DNA of 64,000 nt from Burhinus oedicnemus (GCA_008921705.1 VFFE01006842.1:579321-643320); one strand, 5' to 3'; shown: positions 46,521 to 57,787, counted from the stretch's first letter. Notes: generated by a model not told the origin, from the sequence alone. A program made the numbers and translations.

Positions 46521-48004
46521 CAGACTGATGACTCAATATTTCATGGGCAACGCTTCTGTGTTCAAATATTTAGGAAGCATTTCTTCACTGCGCTTCAATC
46601 TCAACACCTACGAGAGATTTCTTACAATTCATCACATGGCCCTGAAACACATAGAATGATTTTGTTATTTGTCAAATTGTTTTAGCATTGCTAATTGACA
46701 AAAATCAAAGCCTTATGCTGTTGGAGAAGGAGAACTTGCAGATCTCCCTTTGAAAAGCAGAAAATTTGCATGCAGGTGCAGAAGACCCCAATATATCGAA
46801 TGTAAAATCTTTGACATATATAAATATAAGCTAGTTATATTTTATCTCTCAGAATTCATGTTTAGTGCACATGGACTTTGAAGGATGCAAAAAATTTAGC
46901 TAATGCTTTTTTTAAAAAAAAACTTCCTCAAACATGCCTGGTAAGTGTGATGTTCTTCAGAACACACAGAGGAGTTCAAATTTGCAAGGGAGGCAAATAT
47001 ATCAGCAGGTCCATAACACAACCCAAAAGAAAGACAGTAAGTCCCTTCTCTCAAGAACTGTAGCCCTCTTGCTAAGTACTCTTCCTACCAGTTAGTGGAG
47101 CACAAGAACTTAGGAAAACCTTGCCTAATCCAATATCCTTTCTCCAGCAGTGGCCAGTTGAGAAATTTAGGAAAATGCTAAATGTCTGTCCCCAGGAAGG
47201 TTTAATTCTGTTAAGATTTCATTAATCTCTCAAGAGTAGGATTATAACTGTTCTCAAAGCTTTTTTTAGCATTAAGTATAGTAACTCTGGCTCCCCTTCT
47301 TATCAATAAAAACAAGTGATTCTTTTTCTAAGGTGTTGTCTACATTTAAAACTGTTTTCAGGGACAACTGTGACCAACCCCATTTTAACTTATTTTATTT
47401 GGTCAACCAAGGAAACACTTGTATAAAAGTGCTTTCTTGCTGGTGCACATTGCTTATCTACTACTGGGCTCAAATACTATATTCATGTCAAAGACCAGTA
47501 GACTGAAGCTAGATGCGTATCATGGACAACTCCTCCTTGCAGAGCAGAGCAGAGCAGTGTACCTGAGGAGACCCACTGGAATAAACTTTAGCCCCTCTCT
47601 TTTGTTGATTCCCATCCTAAAGAAAGGAGGGCATGAAGCAGAACAGTGCACACTCACTTCTCGTCCTGGTGCAGTATTTGCAAAGGCCAAGCTCTGCATC
47701 CTTGTGCACAAGGCACAACCCATGCATCGTCCCTTCCAGTACAGACACAGGGCTTAGCATCTTGTGACAATGTTTTACATCACTGAAACAGGATGCAAAT
47801 GGAAAATATGATGTGTTTAAATCTGTTATCTATTTCAATGAATATCCTTTTACTTTTGCATTGTGAGAAGAGAAACATCTCCGATGCTTTCTCTACAGTG
47901 TTTGATCTTGTATATGCTCATGGAAGCAATTTCCAGGTATATGAAATGCAAAAACATAGTTAGGAACAGTCATCAGGTTTTTTGACACAGTATAGCATAA
48001 CATG
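46521..48004. other. Unique DNA with a possible ancient repeat near 47.09-47.21 kb
   Basis: No gene recognised. 47090-47210 contains 'cacaagaacttaggaa' and 'ccaatatcctttctccagca' followed by 'gtggccag'. This resembles an old sauropsid interspersed repeat of the 'ccagtatcctgtctcc' type; I cannot name the family. The 112-codon frame at 47419-47757 has no recognisable domain. Confidence 0.4.
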
Positions 48005-48583
48005 GTGTGATGAGTTGTGGTTTAGATAAGAAGACCATAAGCTGGCTGGAAAACTGGCCAGACAGTATTGCTCAAAGGTTTGTGATTAGATGTAACCAGT
48101 GACAAGCCTTCGAATTCAGCAGTAAAAAATCCAACTGGCACCAAGCTAATAGCTCATCATGGATCAGTACTGGATTCAGTAGTGTTTGATGTCTTTTCTT
48201 ATGATGGCATGGAGTGCCCTAACCTGGAGAAAAGAATATTATGGGAAAGGGTATGGAGTATGAAATCTGACTCCAGTCTTCCTAAAAAGGAGGTTATAAA
48301 GAAGAGAGAGACAGGCTTTCTTCAGAGCTGCACAGTGAATGGGCAAGACACATTGGGTACAAGTTGCAAGAGAATCACTTCTTCATAAGGCAATTGGTTA
48401 AGAATTAAAACAGCTTGTCAGACACACTGTTGCACCTCCACTCTTGGAAATTTTCAAAACCTGACTGGACAAAGTGCTTAGTAATCTAAGACAACCTGGA
48501 AATTTACTCACCTTTCAGTGGAGCATTGGACTAAATGACCGCCAGAGATCCCTTCCAACTTAAATTTTTCTATAATTCTAGAC
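48005..48583 (+). mobile_element. Degenerate CR1 LINE, sense
   Basis: A highly mutated CR1 from the RT palm region ('cataagctggctggaaaactgg' type, about 48038) to the 3' end ('ggagcattggactaaatgac', 'gatcccttccaactta', tail near 48570-48583). It contains internal deletions, because the whole palm-to-tail distance is under 600 bp. No usable frame remains. Confidence 0.75.
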
Positions 48584-51491
48584 ATTTCATATGTCTCCTT
48601 CACCTAAGTGTCTGATTTCTAATGTTAACAATCTGAGTCTTTTATTTTTGTCTTCTGCCTAGTGACCCATCCCTGAGTAAGAGGGAATACGTACTTTTGT
48701 GGTTTGCCTGAAATATTTCTCTGGTTGAGAAGGGTGTATGCACTCCACAGATGCAGGCACTTGTTCCATCTTGTAAACTTTAGTCCTTCTCTGTATCTGG
48801 GAGATACTCATCTTTTCTGAAATCAGTCCCATTCGCTGTCTCCAATCCAACTTTTTGGCCCTCATACCTCTGTTGGACTTCATCAGCCAATCTCTTCTGC
48901 TCATTGTGGTTTATGGAAACTGCTCAGTCCACCCTCTACACTATGAGACCTTGCAGTCTCATTTGCTGAACATTTATAGTTGGATTATTTAGAAAATTTG
49001 ACCACAATGGGCATGAAGTGAGAAAATAATTCGTCTTGTGCTCTGTATTGGCTACATACACTTGGAGTACCAGAAATCTGTTTACTCTTCAAAAGCTGGA
49101 TAAGGAATTAACCAAGACTTAACACCTCTTCTCTACCACAAGGGAATCACAGCCATGTTGTAATTAGTTGCTGAGGTGGGCAACAAGCAACAAATTTATT
49201 CCTTAGAAAAGTCAAGGAGCAGCAGAGGGTGAGCATGTCTCCCAGAGTCATCTCCAAGGCACAGCATCCCTTGAGGCACCCTAATCAAGCCTGTATAAAA
49301 AAAAAAGAAACCATCTGTATGACTCTATAACTGTGAAGAAAATCGCTATGTGATCTGATACCTCATGATCTCATTGTGGAGGGATGGCTTTATTAATGAA
49401 TGCATTATATTTTTGTCACACACTCAGTGCTTTCAGGCAATTAACCACTGGAAAAAAGGAAATTAAAAGCAATTGCCTTATTTTTGTTTGAATGTCATTA
49501 ACTGAAAAGACCATATAGTATACAGTATATTAAGAAAAATATCCTATGAATATTTACCAGGCATGCTTAATCAACTCTGAATACATGGCAGTCAATGAAT
49601 CAGTGCTTTTCTGAGACCTTAGGTACTCCTAGAATAATGTGTTGAAGCAGGTTGAACTATTGAAATGTTCTGTTGGGTCAACTATCAATTTATCATAAAA
49701 TGCTAGAATCTACATGTGCACAATAGATGGTGAACTTCTAAACAAACTTACAGTCCATTGAATATATAAAACAAATTTGGAAACATTTTAAACACGATAG
49801 CTTCATAGATACCATGAGCAATAAAGGTTTCCTTACAACCTGGAGTATAAAACACACACAAACACATGTGAATCCTATACCGATTCAGGTACTAGATCAT
49901 CATGTTTTCCAAAGACCCTCTGTGACCACCTGGATGTTTAACCCTTCCCAGTTACCTATCTACATCTACCATAGAAAATTTTGGAGATGTTATATGACCT
50001 GCAGACTCAAAATCTTACCACTGAGATATATTCACAGTCCTCATCAAGTCACTTGAACTTAGAGTGTAATGGTAACAGCACAGTTGAGTACAGTTCAATG
50101 AAAGCAAGGTAAATATGAGTAAGGCTGGAGAACTTGTTGCTTCACAACTGGATGCTGAATAAACAGATGAGGTCCTACACAAGTTAGAAGGATCCTCAGA
50201 TGTTCAAATATATTCTAGCTTTTAACAGCAGTTACAGGTCATTATGTTATGACAATATGATGGATCTGTCTATTACAGTTTGCTTAGTCTTTGGCTTTGA
50301 CATTCACCACCAGTTGGGACTGGGTGATTATCGTAAGCAAAGGTCCAGCCATGACAACTTTGGATGAGCGAGGGTTCTCCTACCTTAACAAATCTTTGAC
50401 TCCTCTGATCAAGATAGCACATAGATCCCTTTGAATCACTGAATCCTTTCTTATCATAAGAGAAGTTTTCGTCAGAGCTCTGTCTTATGTGCCTTAATTT
50501 CCTCACTGACACTATCAGCAACATATATATCTTTTTAACACTGTGATATAATACTATGACTGATGGGTTAAAGATTAAGTTTATTAAACTGAGAGATAAG
50601 AATTACCCCAGTGAGTACTTGCCCTAAACAACAATAAAAATTGATGTCTTTCAGTCACAATGTTGGTACATACGTGTACACACTTAAATGTTTTCATCAT
50701 AAATACCCTTCAATACTGCTTTGTGGCAATGAATTTCAAAACTGTGTCTGTTTTCCTTTAGAGCTAACATTCTAAACTGGAGCTGAAGTAAAAGGCTGAG
50801 GAAGAGAGGGAGGAAAAAAGCATTATCCTCTTTTGATGAGCTAGCGAAGAAGCAAAGAGCTTCATGAATTATCAGATTGTATCAGCACAGGTGCATAATA
50901 ATTTCTATTGAATTCAGCTGCAGACATTGAGAAGGCATTCAGTTCATATATGAGCTCAAAGCGTACTTCTTGCCAGATTGCAATAGTATTCTCCCATGCT
51001 GAGGTAGACAATGAAACATGCAATCAATCAAAAACCACACACACACAAAAAATAAAAATAAAAAAAGAAAATGAAACAAGAGCCTACTTAGAAACATATC
51101 ATTTATACTACCTGCAGTCAAGTGCACGTTTTATAATTATTACAGATGACAAAGTCAGTGCCTGGTACCTAATACCTGATACCAGATACTGTAACCCTAA
51201 TTCTGACTTCCAGAATGACCTTTTCTAATTCTCGTTTGCCTCAGAATATTTTGTTTCTACAACATTACTAGCTACAGTTATCTCATGGGAAAATAGGTGG
51301 TATTGGTAGGAATCCTTTGATAAAAGGGTATTTGCAGAAAAAAGATTAGGAGATAGTAAAATTCTCATGGGAACTTCAGAATTAACTTTATGAATTCAGA
51401 AATAGAATTAAATTTAATGAGACTTAGCTGCTGAAAAGCTAGGTAGCAATAAAGTGCCATTATCTTTTGAAAAGCTTTCTCAAGTCATAGA
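48584..51491. other. Unique non-coding DNA
   Basis: 2.9 kb without a recognised gene or transposon. Open frames (48659-48904, 49814-50056, 50273-50524, 50908-51228) show no domain or splice-site support. An A-rich stretch lies at 51046-51071. Confidence 0.5.
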
Positions 51492-51723
51492 ATCACTAAA
51501 AAACAGGGCTCAAAAGGAATTCAAAGGATCACCCAGGGAAGAGAGGAACCCAAGGCTAGGTAAGTTATCGCTGTTTGTTTTGGATACGTGCTTTCAAGCT
51601 TCCTGTAAAAGACACCTAATGATGGAAACACCACAGATTCTTGAGGCAATCAATATTAGTATTAAAATGTTTTTTCCTGATGTCCAGCCTAAATTTTTCT
51701 CCATACTCCTTGTCTTAGCCTCC
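51492..51723 (-). mobile_element. Old CR1 3' fragment, antisense
   Basis: Inverted CR1-like sequence: 'gtcatagaatcactaaaaaa', 'cctaatgatggaaacacc', then 'tttttcctgatgtccagcct'. It is interrupted exactly by the LTR that starts at 51724, so it predates that insertion. Confidence 0.65.
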
Positions 51724-52175
51724 TGTCATGGTTTAACCCCAGCCAGCAACTAGGACCACACAGCCCCTCTCTCACTCCCCCTGGTTGGGATGAGGGAGAG
51801 AATCAGAAGAGTAGAAGTGAGAAAACTCATCAGTTGAGATAAAAACAGTTTAATAATTAAAGCAAAAGCCACGCACACAAGTAAAGCAAAACAAGGAATT
51901 CATTCATTGCTTCCCATCGGCAGGCAGGTGTTCAGCCATCTCCAGGAAATCAGGGTTCCATCATGCATAACAGTTACTTGGGAACACAAAATGTCATAAC
52001 TCCAAGCATCCCCCACTTTCTTCTTCTTCCCCCAGCTTTATATACTGAGCATGGTTTCATATGGCATGGAACTCCCTTTTGGTGAGTTGAGGTCAGCTGT
52101 CCCGGCTGTGTCCCCTCCCAACTTTTTGTGCGATCCCAGCCTACTCACTGGCAGGGCAGTATGAGGAGCAGTGCA
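51724..52175 (-). mobile_element. Solo LTR fragment, antisense, 5' end missing
   Basis: It begins (plus strand) TGTCATGGTTTAACCCCAGC, the inverted 3' end of the same LTR family as 2998 and 40439. It runs through 'gtgtcccctcccaac' and 'cctactcactggcagggc', then loses similarity near 52165-52175. The first ~130 bp of the LTR in its own direction are absent, and no matching target duplication can be found. The polyadenylation hexamer is altered (TATAAA near 52033-52042). Confidence 0.82.
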
Positions 52176-52369
52176 GTGCAGGAAACCAGCTAATGAAGTG
52201 TTCTCAGTGCTTAGTGGGGTTTAAGCACTAGTTCCTGAGTCCTGCTTTATGTCAGAGCTACACTGCTAATAGAGCATTTGCTGTCTGATGTCGTATGATG
52301 ACTGCTTCCCTCTTATAGCCTTCAGATGCTCCTTGAAGAAATTAGCCATTCACCATCCTCTATTTGCCC
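52176..52369. other. Short unidentified segment
   Basis: About 190 bp between the broken LTR and the long CR1, without recognisable content. It may be the deletion or insertion junction that removed the LTR 5' end. Confidence 0.4.
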
Positions 52370-52402
52370 TGGGGGATGGCTTATATAAGTGGAGTGTCAA
52401 AA

Positions 52403-53406
52403 TGGACGCATACAGACTCTTCAGGAAGGACAGGAAAGGGAGAGGAGGAGGAGGTGTCGCCCTCTATGTCAACAATGAGCTGGAGTGCATGGAGCTCTGC
52501 CTGGGGATGGATGAGAAGCTGACCAAGAGCTTATGGGTCAAGATTAAAGGGAGGGCAGGGACAAGTGATGTCACAGTAGGGATTTGCTACAGGCCACCTG
52601 ACCAGGAAGACTGAGTGGACGAGGCCTTCTATAGACAGACAGGAGCAGCCTCACGTTCACAAGCCCTGGTCCTCATGGGGGACTTCAACCACCCCGATAT
52701 CTGTTGGAAGGACAACACAGCAGGGCATAAGCAATCCAGGAGGTTCTGGAAGACGTTGATGATAACTTCCTTTTTCTTAGTGACAGAGGAGTCAACAAAG
52801 AGAGGTGCCATGCTGGACCTTGTTCTCACCAACAAGGAGGAGTTGGTGGGGAATGTCAAGCTCAAGGGCAGGCTTGGCTGCAGTGATCATGAAATGGTGG
52901 AGTTCAAGATCCTTAGGATGGTGAGGAGAGCGCGCAGTAAGCTCACTACCCCGGACTTCAGGAGAGAAGGCTTTGGCCTCTTCAGGGATCTGCTTGATGG
53001 AGTACCATGGGATAAAGGCCTGGAAGGAAGAGGGGCCCAAGAAAGCTGGTTCATATTCAAGGATCACCTCATCCAAGCTCGGGAGCGATACATCCCGGCA
53101 AAGAGGAAGTCAGGCAAAAACACCACAGAGCCTGCATGGATGAACAAGGATCTTTTCAACAAACTCAAACAGAAAAAGGAAGCCTGGAGAGCATGGAAGC
53201 AAGGACAAGTGACCTGGGAGGAATACAGAGAAATTGTCAAAGCAGCCAGGGATCAGGTGAGGAAAGCTAAAGCCCAGATAGAGTTAAATCTGGCCAGGGA
53301 CATCAGGGGCAACAAGAAAACCATCTATAGGTAAATCAGTGATAAAAGGAAGATGAGGGAAAATGTGGACCTTCTCTGGAAGGAGATGGGAGACCTGGTC
53401 ACCTGA
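52403..53406 (+). pseudogene. CR1 ORF2 remnant: endonuclease domain
   Basis: Reads 'DAYRLFRKDRKGRGGGGVAL', 'LWVKIKGRAG', 'GICYRPPDQED', then TGA at 52612-52614. It continues in the same frame with '[11 protein letters not shown]' (GDFN, from 52678) and '[10 protein letters not shown]' (catalytic SDH at 52882-52890), and on to '[11 protein letters not shown]' before TAA at 53332-53334 and TGA at 53404-53406. The APE-type endonuclease of CR1 makes the nick used for target-primed reverse transcription. Its key GDFN and SDH blocks are preserved here, so apart from the nonsense codons the domain is well conserved. The TAA is private to this copy; both TGA codons are shared with the 33-34 kb copy. 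Confidence 0.92.
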
Positions 53407-54770
53407 GATATGGAGAAGGCTGAGGTACAAAATGACTTTTTTGCCTCAGTCTTCACCAGCAAGTGGTCTAGCCACACCACCCAAGTTACAGAAGGCAAAG
53501 GCAGGGACTGGGAGAAAGAACCACCCACCATAAGAGAAGATTGGGTTTGAGACCATCTAAGGAGCCTGAAGATGCACAAGTCCATGGGACATGATGAGAT
53601 TCCTCCGTGAGTCCTAAGGGAACTGGGGGATGAAGTTGCCAAGACACTATCCATCATATTTGAGAAGTCGTGGCAGTCCAGTGAAGTCCTGCTGACTGGA
53701 AGAGGGGAAACATAGCCCCCATTTTTAAAAAGGGTAAAAAAGAAGACCCAGAGAACTACAGGCCAGTCAGTCTCACCTCTGTGCCCAGCAAGATCATGGA
53801 GCAGATCATCCTGGAAACTATAGTAAGGCACATGGGAGATAAGAAGGTGATTGGTGACAGGCAACATGGTTTCACTAAGGGAAAACCGTGCCTGATAAAT
53901 TTAGTGGCCTTCTATGACAGTGTTACAGCTTTGGTGGATAAAGGGAGAGCAACAGATGTCATCTACTGGACTTGTGAAAGCATTTGATACTGTCCTGTGT
54001 GACATCCTTGTCTCTTAATTGGAGAGACATGGATTTGATGGATAGACCACTCAGTGGATAAGGAACTGGCTGGATGGTCACACTCAAAGAGCTGTGGTCA
54101 ACAGCTCAATGTCCAAGTGGAGACCAGTGGCGAGTGGCATTCCTCAGGGTTCGGTACTGGGACCGACGCTGTTTAACATCTTTGTCAGTCACATGGCCAG
54201 TGAGATTGAGTGTGCCCTCAGCAAGTTTGCCAATGACACCAAGCTGTGTGGAGCGGTTGACATGCTGGAGGGAAGGGATGCCATCCAGAGGGATCTGGAC
54301 AGGCTTGAGAGGTGGGATCATGCTAACCTCATGAAGTTCAACAAGGCCAAGTGCAAGGTCCTGCACGTGGGTCAGGTCAATCCCATGCACAAATACAGGC
54401 TGGGCAGAGAATGGGTTGACAGCAGCCCTGAGGAGAGGGACTTTGGGGTATTGGTTGACGAGAAGCTCAACGTGACCTGGTAATGTGTGCTTGCAATCCA
54501 GAAAGCCAACTGCATCCTGGGCTGCATCAGAAGTGTGGCCAGCAGACTGAGGGAGGTGATTCTGGCCCTCTGCCCTGGTGAGACCTCACCTGGAGTACTG
54601 TGTCCAGCTCTGGAGCCCCCAACGCAAGAAGGACATGGACCTGCTAGAACAAGTCCAGAGGAGTGCCATGAAGATGATCAGAGGGCTGAGGCACCTCTCC
54701 TATGGGGATAGGCTGAGAGAGTTGGGGTTGTTCAGGCTGGAGAGAGAAGGCTCTGGGGAGACTTTATAGC
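53407..54770 (+). pseudogene. CR1 ORF2 remnant: reverse transcriptase and C-terminal region
   Basis: After stops at 53548 and 53608 (TGA, both shared with the antisense copy) and a one-base loss near 53690, the RT reads '[18 protein letters not shown]', '[20 protein letters not shown]', '[10 protein letters not shown]' (53781-53987). After another frame change it reads '[20 protein letters not shown]', then [11 protein letters not shown] (54226-54258): the catalytic FADD has become FAND (AAT at 54232-54234). '[12 protein letters not shown]' and 'DEKLNVTW' follow, then TAA at 54481. The C-terminal blocks ('[19 protein letters not shown]') are in further frames. Reverse transcriptase activity is lost. 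Confidence 0.92.
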
Positions 54771-55104
54771 AGCCTACCAGTATCTCGAGGGGGCCTAGAA
54801 GAAATCTGGAGAGGGACTTTTTACAAGGGCATGTAGTGATAGGATGAGGGGTAATGGTTTTAAACTGGAAGAGGGCAGATTAGATATTAGGGAGAAATTT
54901 TTCACTATGAGGATGGTGAGGCACTGGAAGAGGTTGCCCAGTGAATTTGTGGAGGTCCCATCCCTGGAAGTGTTCCAGGCCAGGTTGGATGAGGCTTTGA
55001 GCAACCTGGTCTAGTGGGAGGTGTCCTTGCCCATGGCAGGGGGGTTGGAACTAAGTGATCTTTAAGGTCCCTTCCAACCTAAACCATTCTATGATTCTAT
55101 GATT

Positions 55105-56255
55105 CCTCTCTGTATGAAAGTAAAATATCAAAATCCCTCCTGCCTTTCCACCCTCCCCCTCACCAGATTATTTCTTCAATTTTACAATGTAATTTTGGAC
55201 TGTAATTTTACCTGAAACATATTCAGAGTCCCTCTCAGCTTTTTACATGTGTGTACTCAGTAAGCAGGCTTGCTGTTTATTATGATCCAAGTTTTTAATT
55301 CTGATACTGAATGCTACAGCATTTAGGATACATCCTTGAGAAACCCAGTCAAGACTGATGTTAAGTCTCATATTGCCTGACTTATTCCATTTGTCCTACA
55401 TGGCCTCTGAGAGAGAGCAAGACCCTGGAATCAGACCTGCTTGCTCAGGACTACACTCCTTCTCGAGCTGACTTTACAAATTTCTTTCACAGCACGGCGA
55501 TGTGGATGGATGCACTCACCAGCTGCTTTCATTTGTTGATCAAAGTTCTCCACTCTGCCACAGACCTCTCCTATTTAATCAACTTCACATTTCCCGAGGG
55601 TAATGTACACAGAGCACGTGTATCTTTTAAAAAAAATAAGTAAACTATCACTACTTTTTTTCACATGGATGCTTTTTCCGCAAGGTGCTGGGTGGTCTGT
55701 GGACATCCCAGATGTTCCCCTTGCACTGGCTCTGTCTATTTTTTGTGAGAGCAAAAGATATATCATGTTTACTTGGTGATTGCACATAATTTGTTTAAAC
55801 AGGATGCGATTGTCTTTCAAATTATTCCCCTCAACAGCATATTTTTTAAAAAAAAAATAATATCTGCCTAGCGTTTATCTCTGAGCACTATCCCATACCA
55901 TTTCTGCAGAGTCTGGTGAAAGTAAGACAAAATCAATTAGATATTACCTTCATCATTGTAAAATACACATACAGGGTGACAGAAAAAAGGGATGCTAGTT
56001 TTAATTCTGGTGTAAATATTCATTTTAAGGAGATGAAGACATGTTCTTTGGACTGATTTTTTTTATTCTGCTTTTAGGAAGGTGTTAGCTACTTTAAAGG
56101 TATTTTTTCTTTGCAAAGATAAAGGCAGTTATGTCTGGCAAAAAGTGGTACTAAATTTTTGTTTCGGTACGTTTTATTTGGTTATTTATTAAATATAAGG
56201 GCCTGTTTATCTAATAAGATGTCCAAGCTAGTTTATTGATTATAATACTGGAAAT
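55105..56255. other. Unique non-coding DNA between two CR1 copies
   Basis: About 1.15 kb without a recognised gene or repeat, apart from A runs near 55629 and 55848. Confidence 0.5.
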
Positions 56256-57787
56256 GAAAACTGGGTGATGATGTAGTTGCCAAGCCACGCTCCATATTTG
56301 AAAAGTCACAGCAGTCAGGTGAAGTCCCCAGTGACTGGAAAAAGGGAAACATTACACCCATTTTGAAAAAGGGTAGAAAGGAGGACCCTGGGCACTACCG
56401 ACTTGTCAGCCTCCCCTCTGGGCCTGGGAAGATCATGGAACAGATCCTCCTAGAAACTATGCTAAGGCACATGGAGGACGGGGAGGTGATTCAAGACAGC
56501 CAGCATGGCTTCACCAGGAGCAAGTCCTGCCTGACTAACCTAGTGGCCTTCCATGATGGAATGACTACATCAGTGGGCAAGGGTAGAGCTACAGGTGTCG
56601 TCTATCTGGACTTCTGTAAGGCCTTTGTCACGATCCCCTACAACATCCTTCTCTTTAAATTGGCGAGAGATGGACTCAATGAGTGGACTGCCTGGTGAAT
56701 GAGGAATTGGTTGGATGGTCACATCCAGAAGGTAGTGGTCAACGGCTCAATGTCCAGATGGAGATCAGTGACACGTGGTGTCCCTCAGGGGTCCATATTG
56801 GGACCAGTACTGTTCAGTATCTTCATCAATAACATGATAATAAGAGTGGGATTGAGTGCACCCTCAGCAAGATTGCGGATGACACTAAGCTGAGTGGTGC
56901 AGATGACAGCAAGCTGAGTGGTGCAGTTGACACACTTGAGGGATGGGATGCCATCTAGAGGGACCTGGACAAGCTTGAGAAGTGGGCCTGTGTGGACCTC
57001 ATGAGGTTCAACAATGCCAAGTGCAGGGTCCTGCACGTGGGTCGGGGCAACCCCCAGTATCTATACAGGCTCGGGGATGAAGGGATTGAGAACAGCCCTG
57101 CTGAGAAGGACATGTGGGTACTGGTGGATGAATAGCTTGGCATAAGCCAACGATGTGCACTCACAGCCCAGATGGGCAACCATATCCTGGGCTGCCTCAA
57201 AAGAAGCATGGCCAGCAGGTCAAGGGAGGGGATTCTGCCCCTCTACTCCTCTCTGGTGAGACGTAGCCTGGGGTACTGTGTCCAGCTCTGGTGTCCTCAG
57301 CACAGGAAAGACATGGACCTGTTGGAGCAAGTCCAGAGGAAGGCCACAAAAATGATCAAGGGGCTGGAGCTCCTCTCCTATGGAGATAGGCTGAGACAGT
57401 TGGGTGTTGTTCAGTCTGGAGAAGAGAAGGCTCCAGGGAGGCCTTCCAGTACTTAAAGGGGCCTACAGGAAAGATGGGGACAAACTTTAGCAGAGCCTGT
57501 TGTGATAGGACAAGGGGTAATGGCTTTAAACTAAAAGAAGGCAGATTTAGACTAGATAGAAGGAAGCAATTTTTTACTCCAAGGGTGGTGAAACACTGGC
57601 ACAGGTTGCCCAGGGAGGTGGTAGATGTCCCATCCCTGGAAACATTCAAGGTCAGGTTGGGGGGGGCTCTGAGCAACCTGATCTAGTTGAAGGTGTCCCT
57701 GCTCATGGCAGGGGGGTTGGACTAGATGACCTTTAAAGGTCCGTTCCAACACAAACTGTTTAATGATTCTATTATTCTGTTCTATGA
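56256..57787 (+). mobile_element. CR1 LINE, 5'-truncated, sense (1.5 kb)
   Basis: It starts in the linker before the RT fingers ('gatgatgtagttgccaagc') and runs through RT, C-terminus and 3' UTR ('ctgatctagttgaaggtgtcc', 'ttggactagatgacctttaa') to an eroded tail near 57765-57787. It is the same subfamily as 24580-25478 and especially 44781-45620, with which it shares a 24-bp duplication in the catalytic segment. Confidence 0.95.
56363..57456 (+). pseudogene. CR1 ORF2 remnant: reverse transcriptase with duplicated catalytic segment
   Basis: 56363-56698 encodes '[20 protein letters not shown]', '[20 protein letters not shown]' and '[14 protein letters not shown]' (first palm Asp kept), closing at TGA 56696-56698. 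56699-56893 encodes '[20 protein letters not shown]' and '[19 protein letters not shown]'. After a frameshift near 56840 the palm reads ADDTKLSG then ADDSKLSG (24-bp units 56875-56898 and 56899-56922). TAG follows in 'DAI-stop-RD' (about 56956). The C-terminal part (57172-57456) reads 'RSMASRSREGILPLYSSLVR' and '[20 protein letters not shown]'. It cannot yield an active enzyme. Confidence 0.92.

Larger units (their letters stand above)
52370..55104 (+). mobile_element. Long CR1 LINE, sense, endonuclease to 3' tail (2.7 kb)
   Basis: It covers nearly all of ORF2 and a 3' UTR ending in the octamer tail at about 55085-55104. It is truncated at its 5' end within the N-terminal part of the endonuclease; ORF1 is absent. 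The 3' UTR ('ttggaactaagtgatcttta') is of the 3.8-kb subfamily. It forms an inverted pair with 32808-35690, about 17 kb away, over about 1.8 kb of closely similar sequence. Confidence 0.95.

Noticed and set aside
47419..47757. 112-codon plus-strand frame with a signal-peptide-like start
   Set aside because: Composition after the start is random-looking, no homologue comes to mind, and no promoter or splice evidence is visible.
52178..52369. This segment as the missing 5' part of the LTR or of the CR1
   Set aside because: Neither the LTR start (inverted 'ccagccaaaaccagtaca') nor CR1 ORF1/ORF2 N-terminal blocks are recognisable in it.
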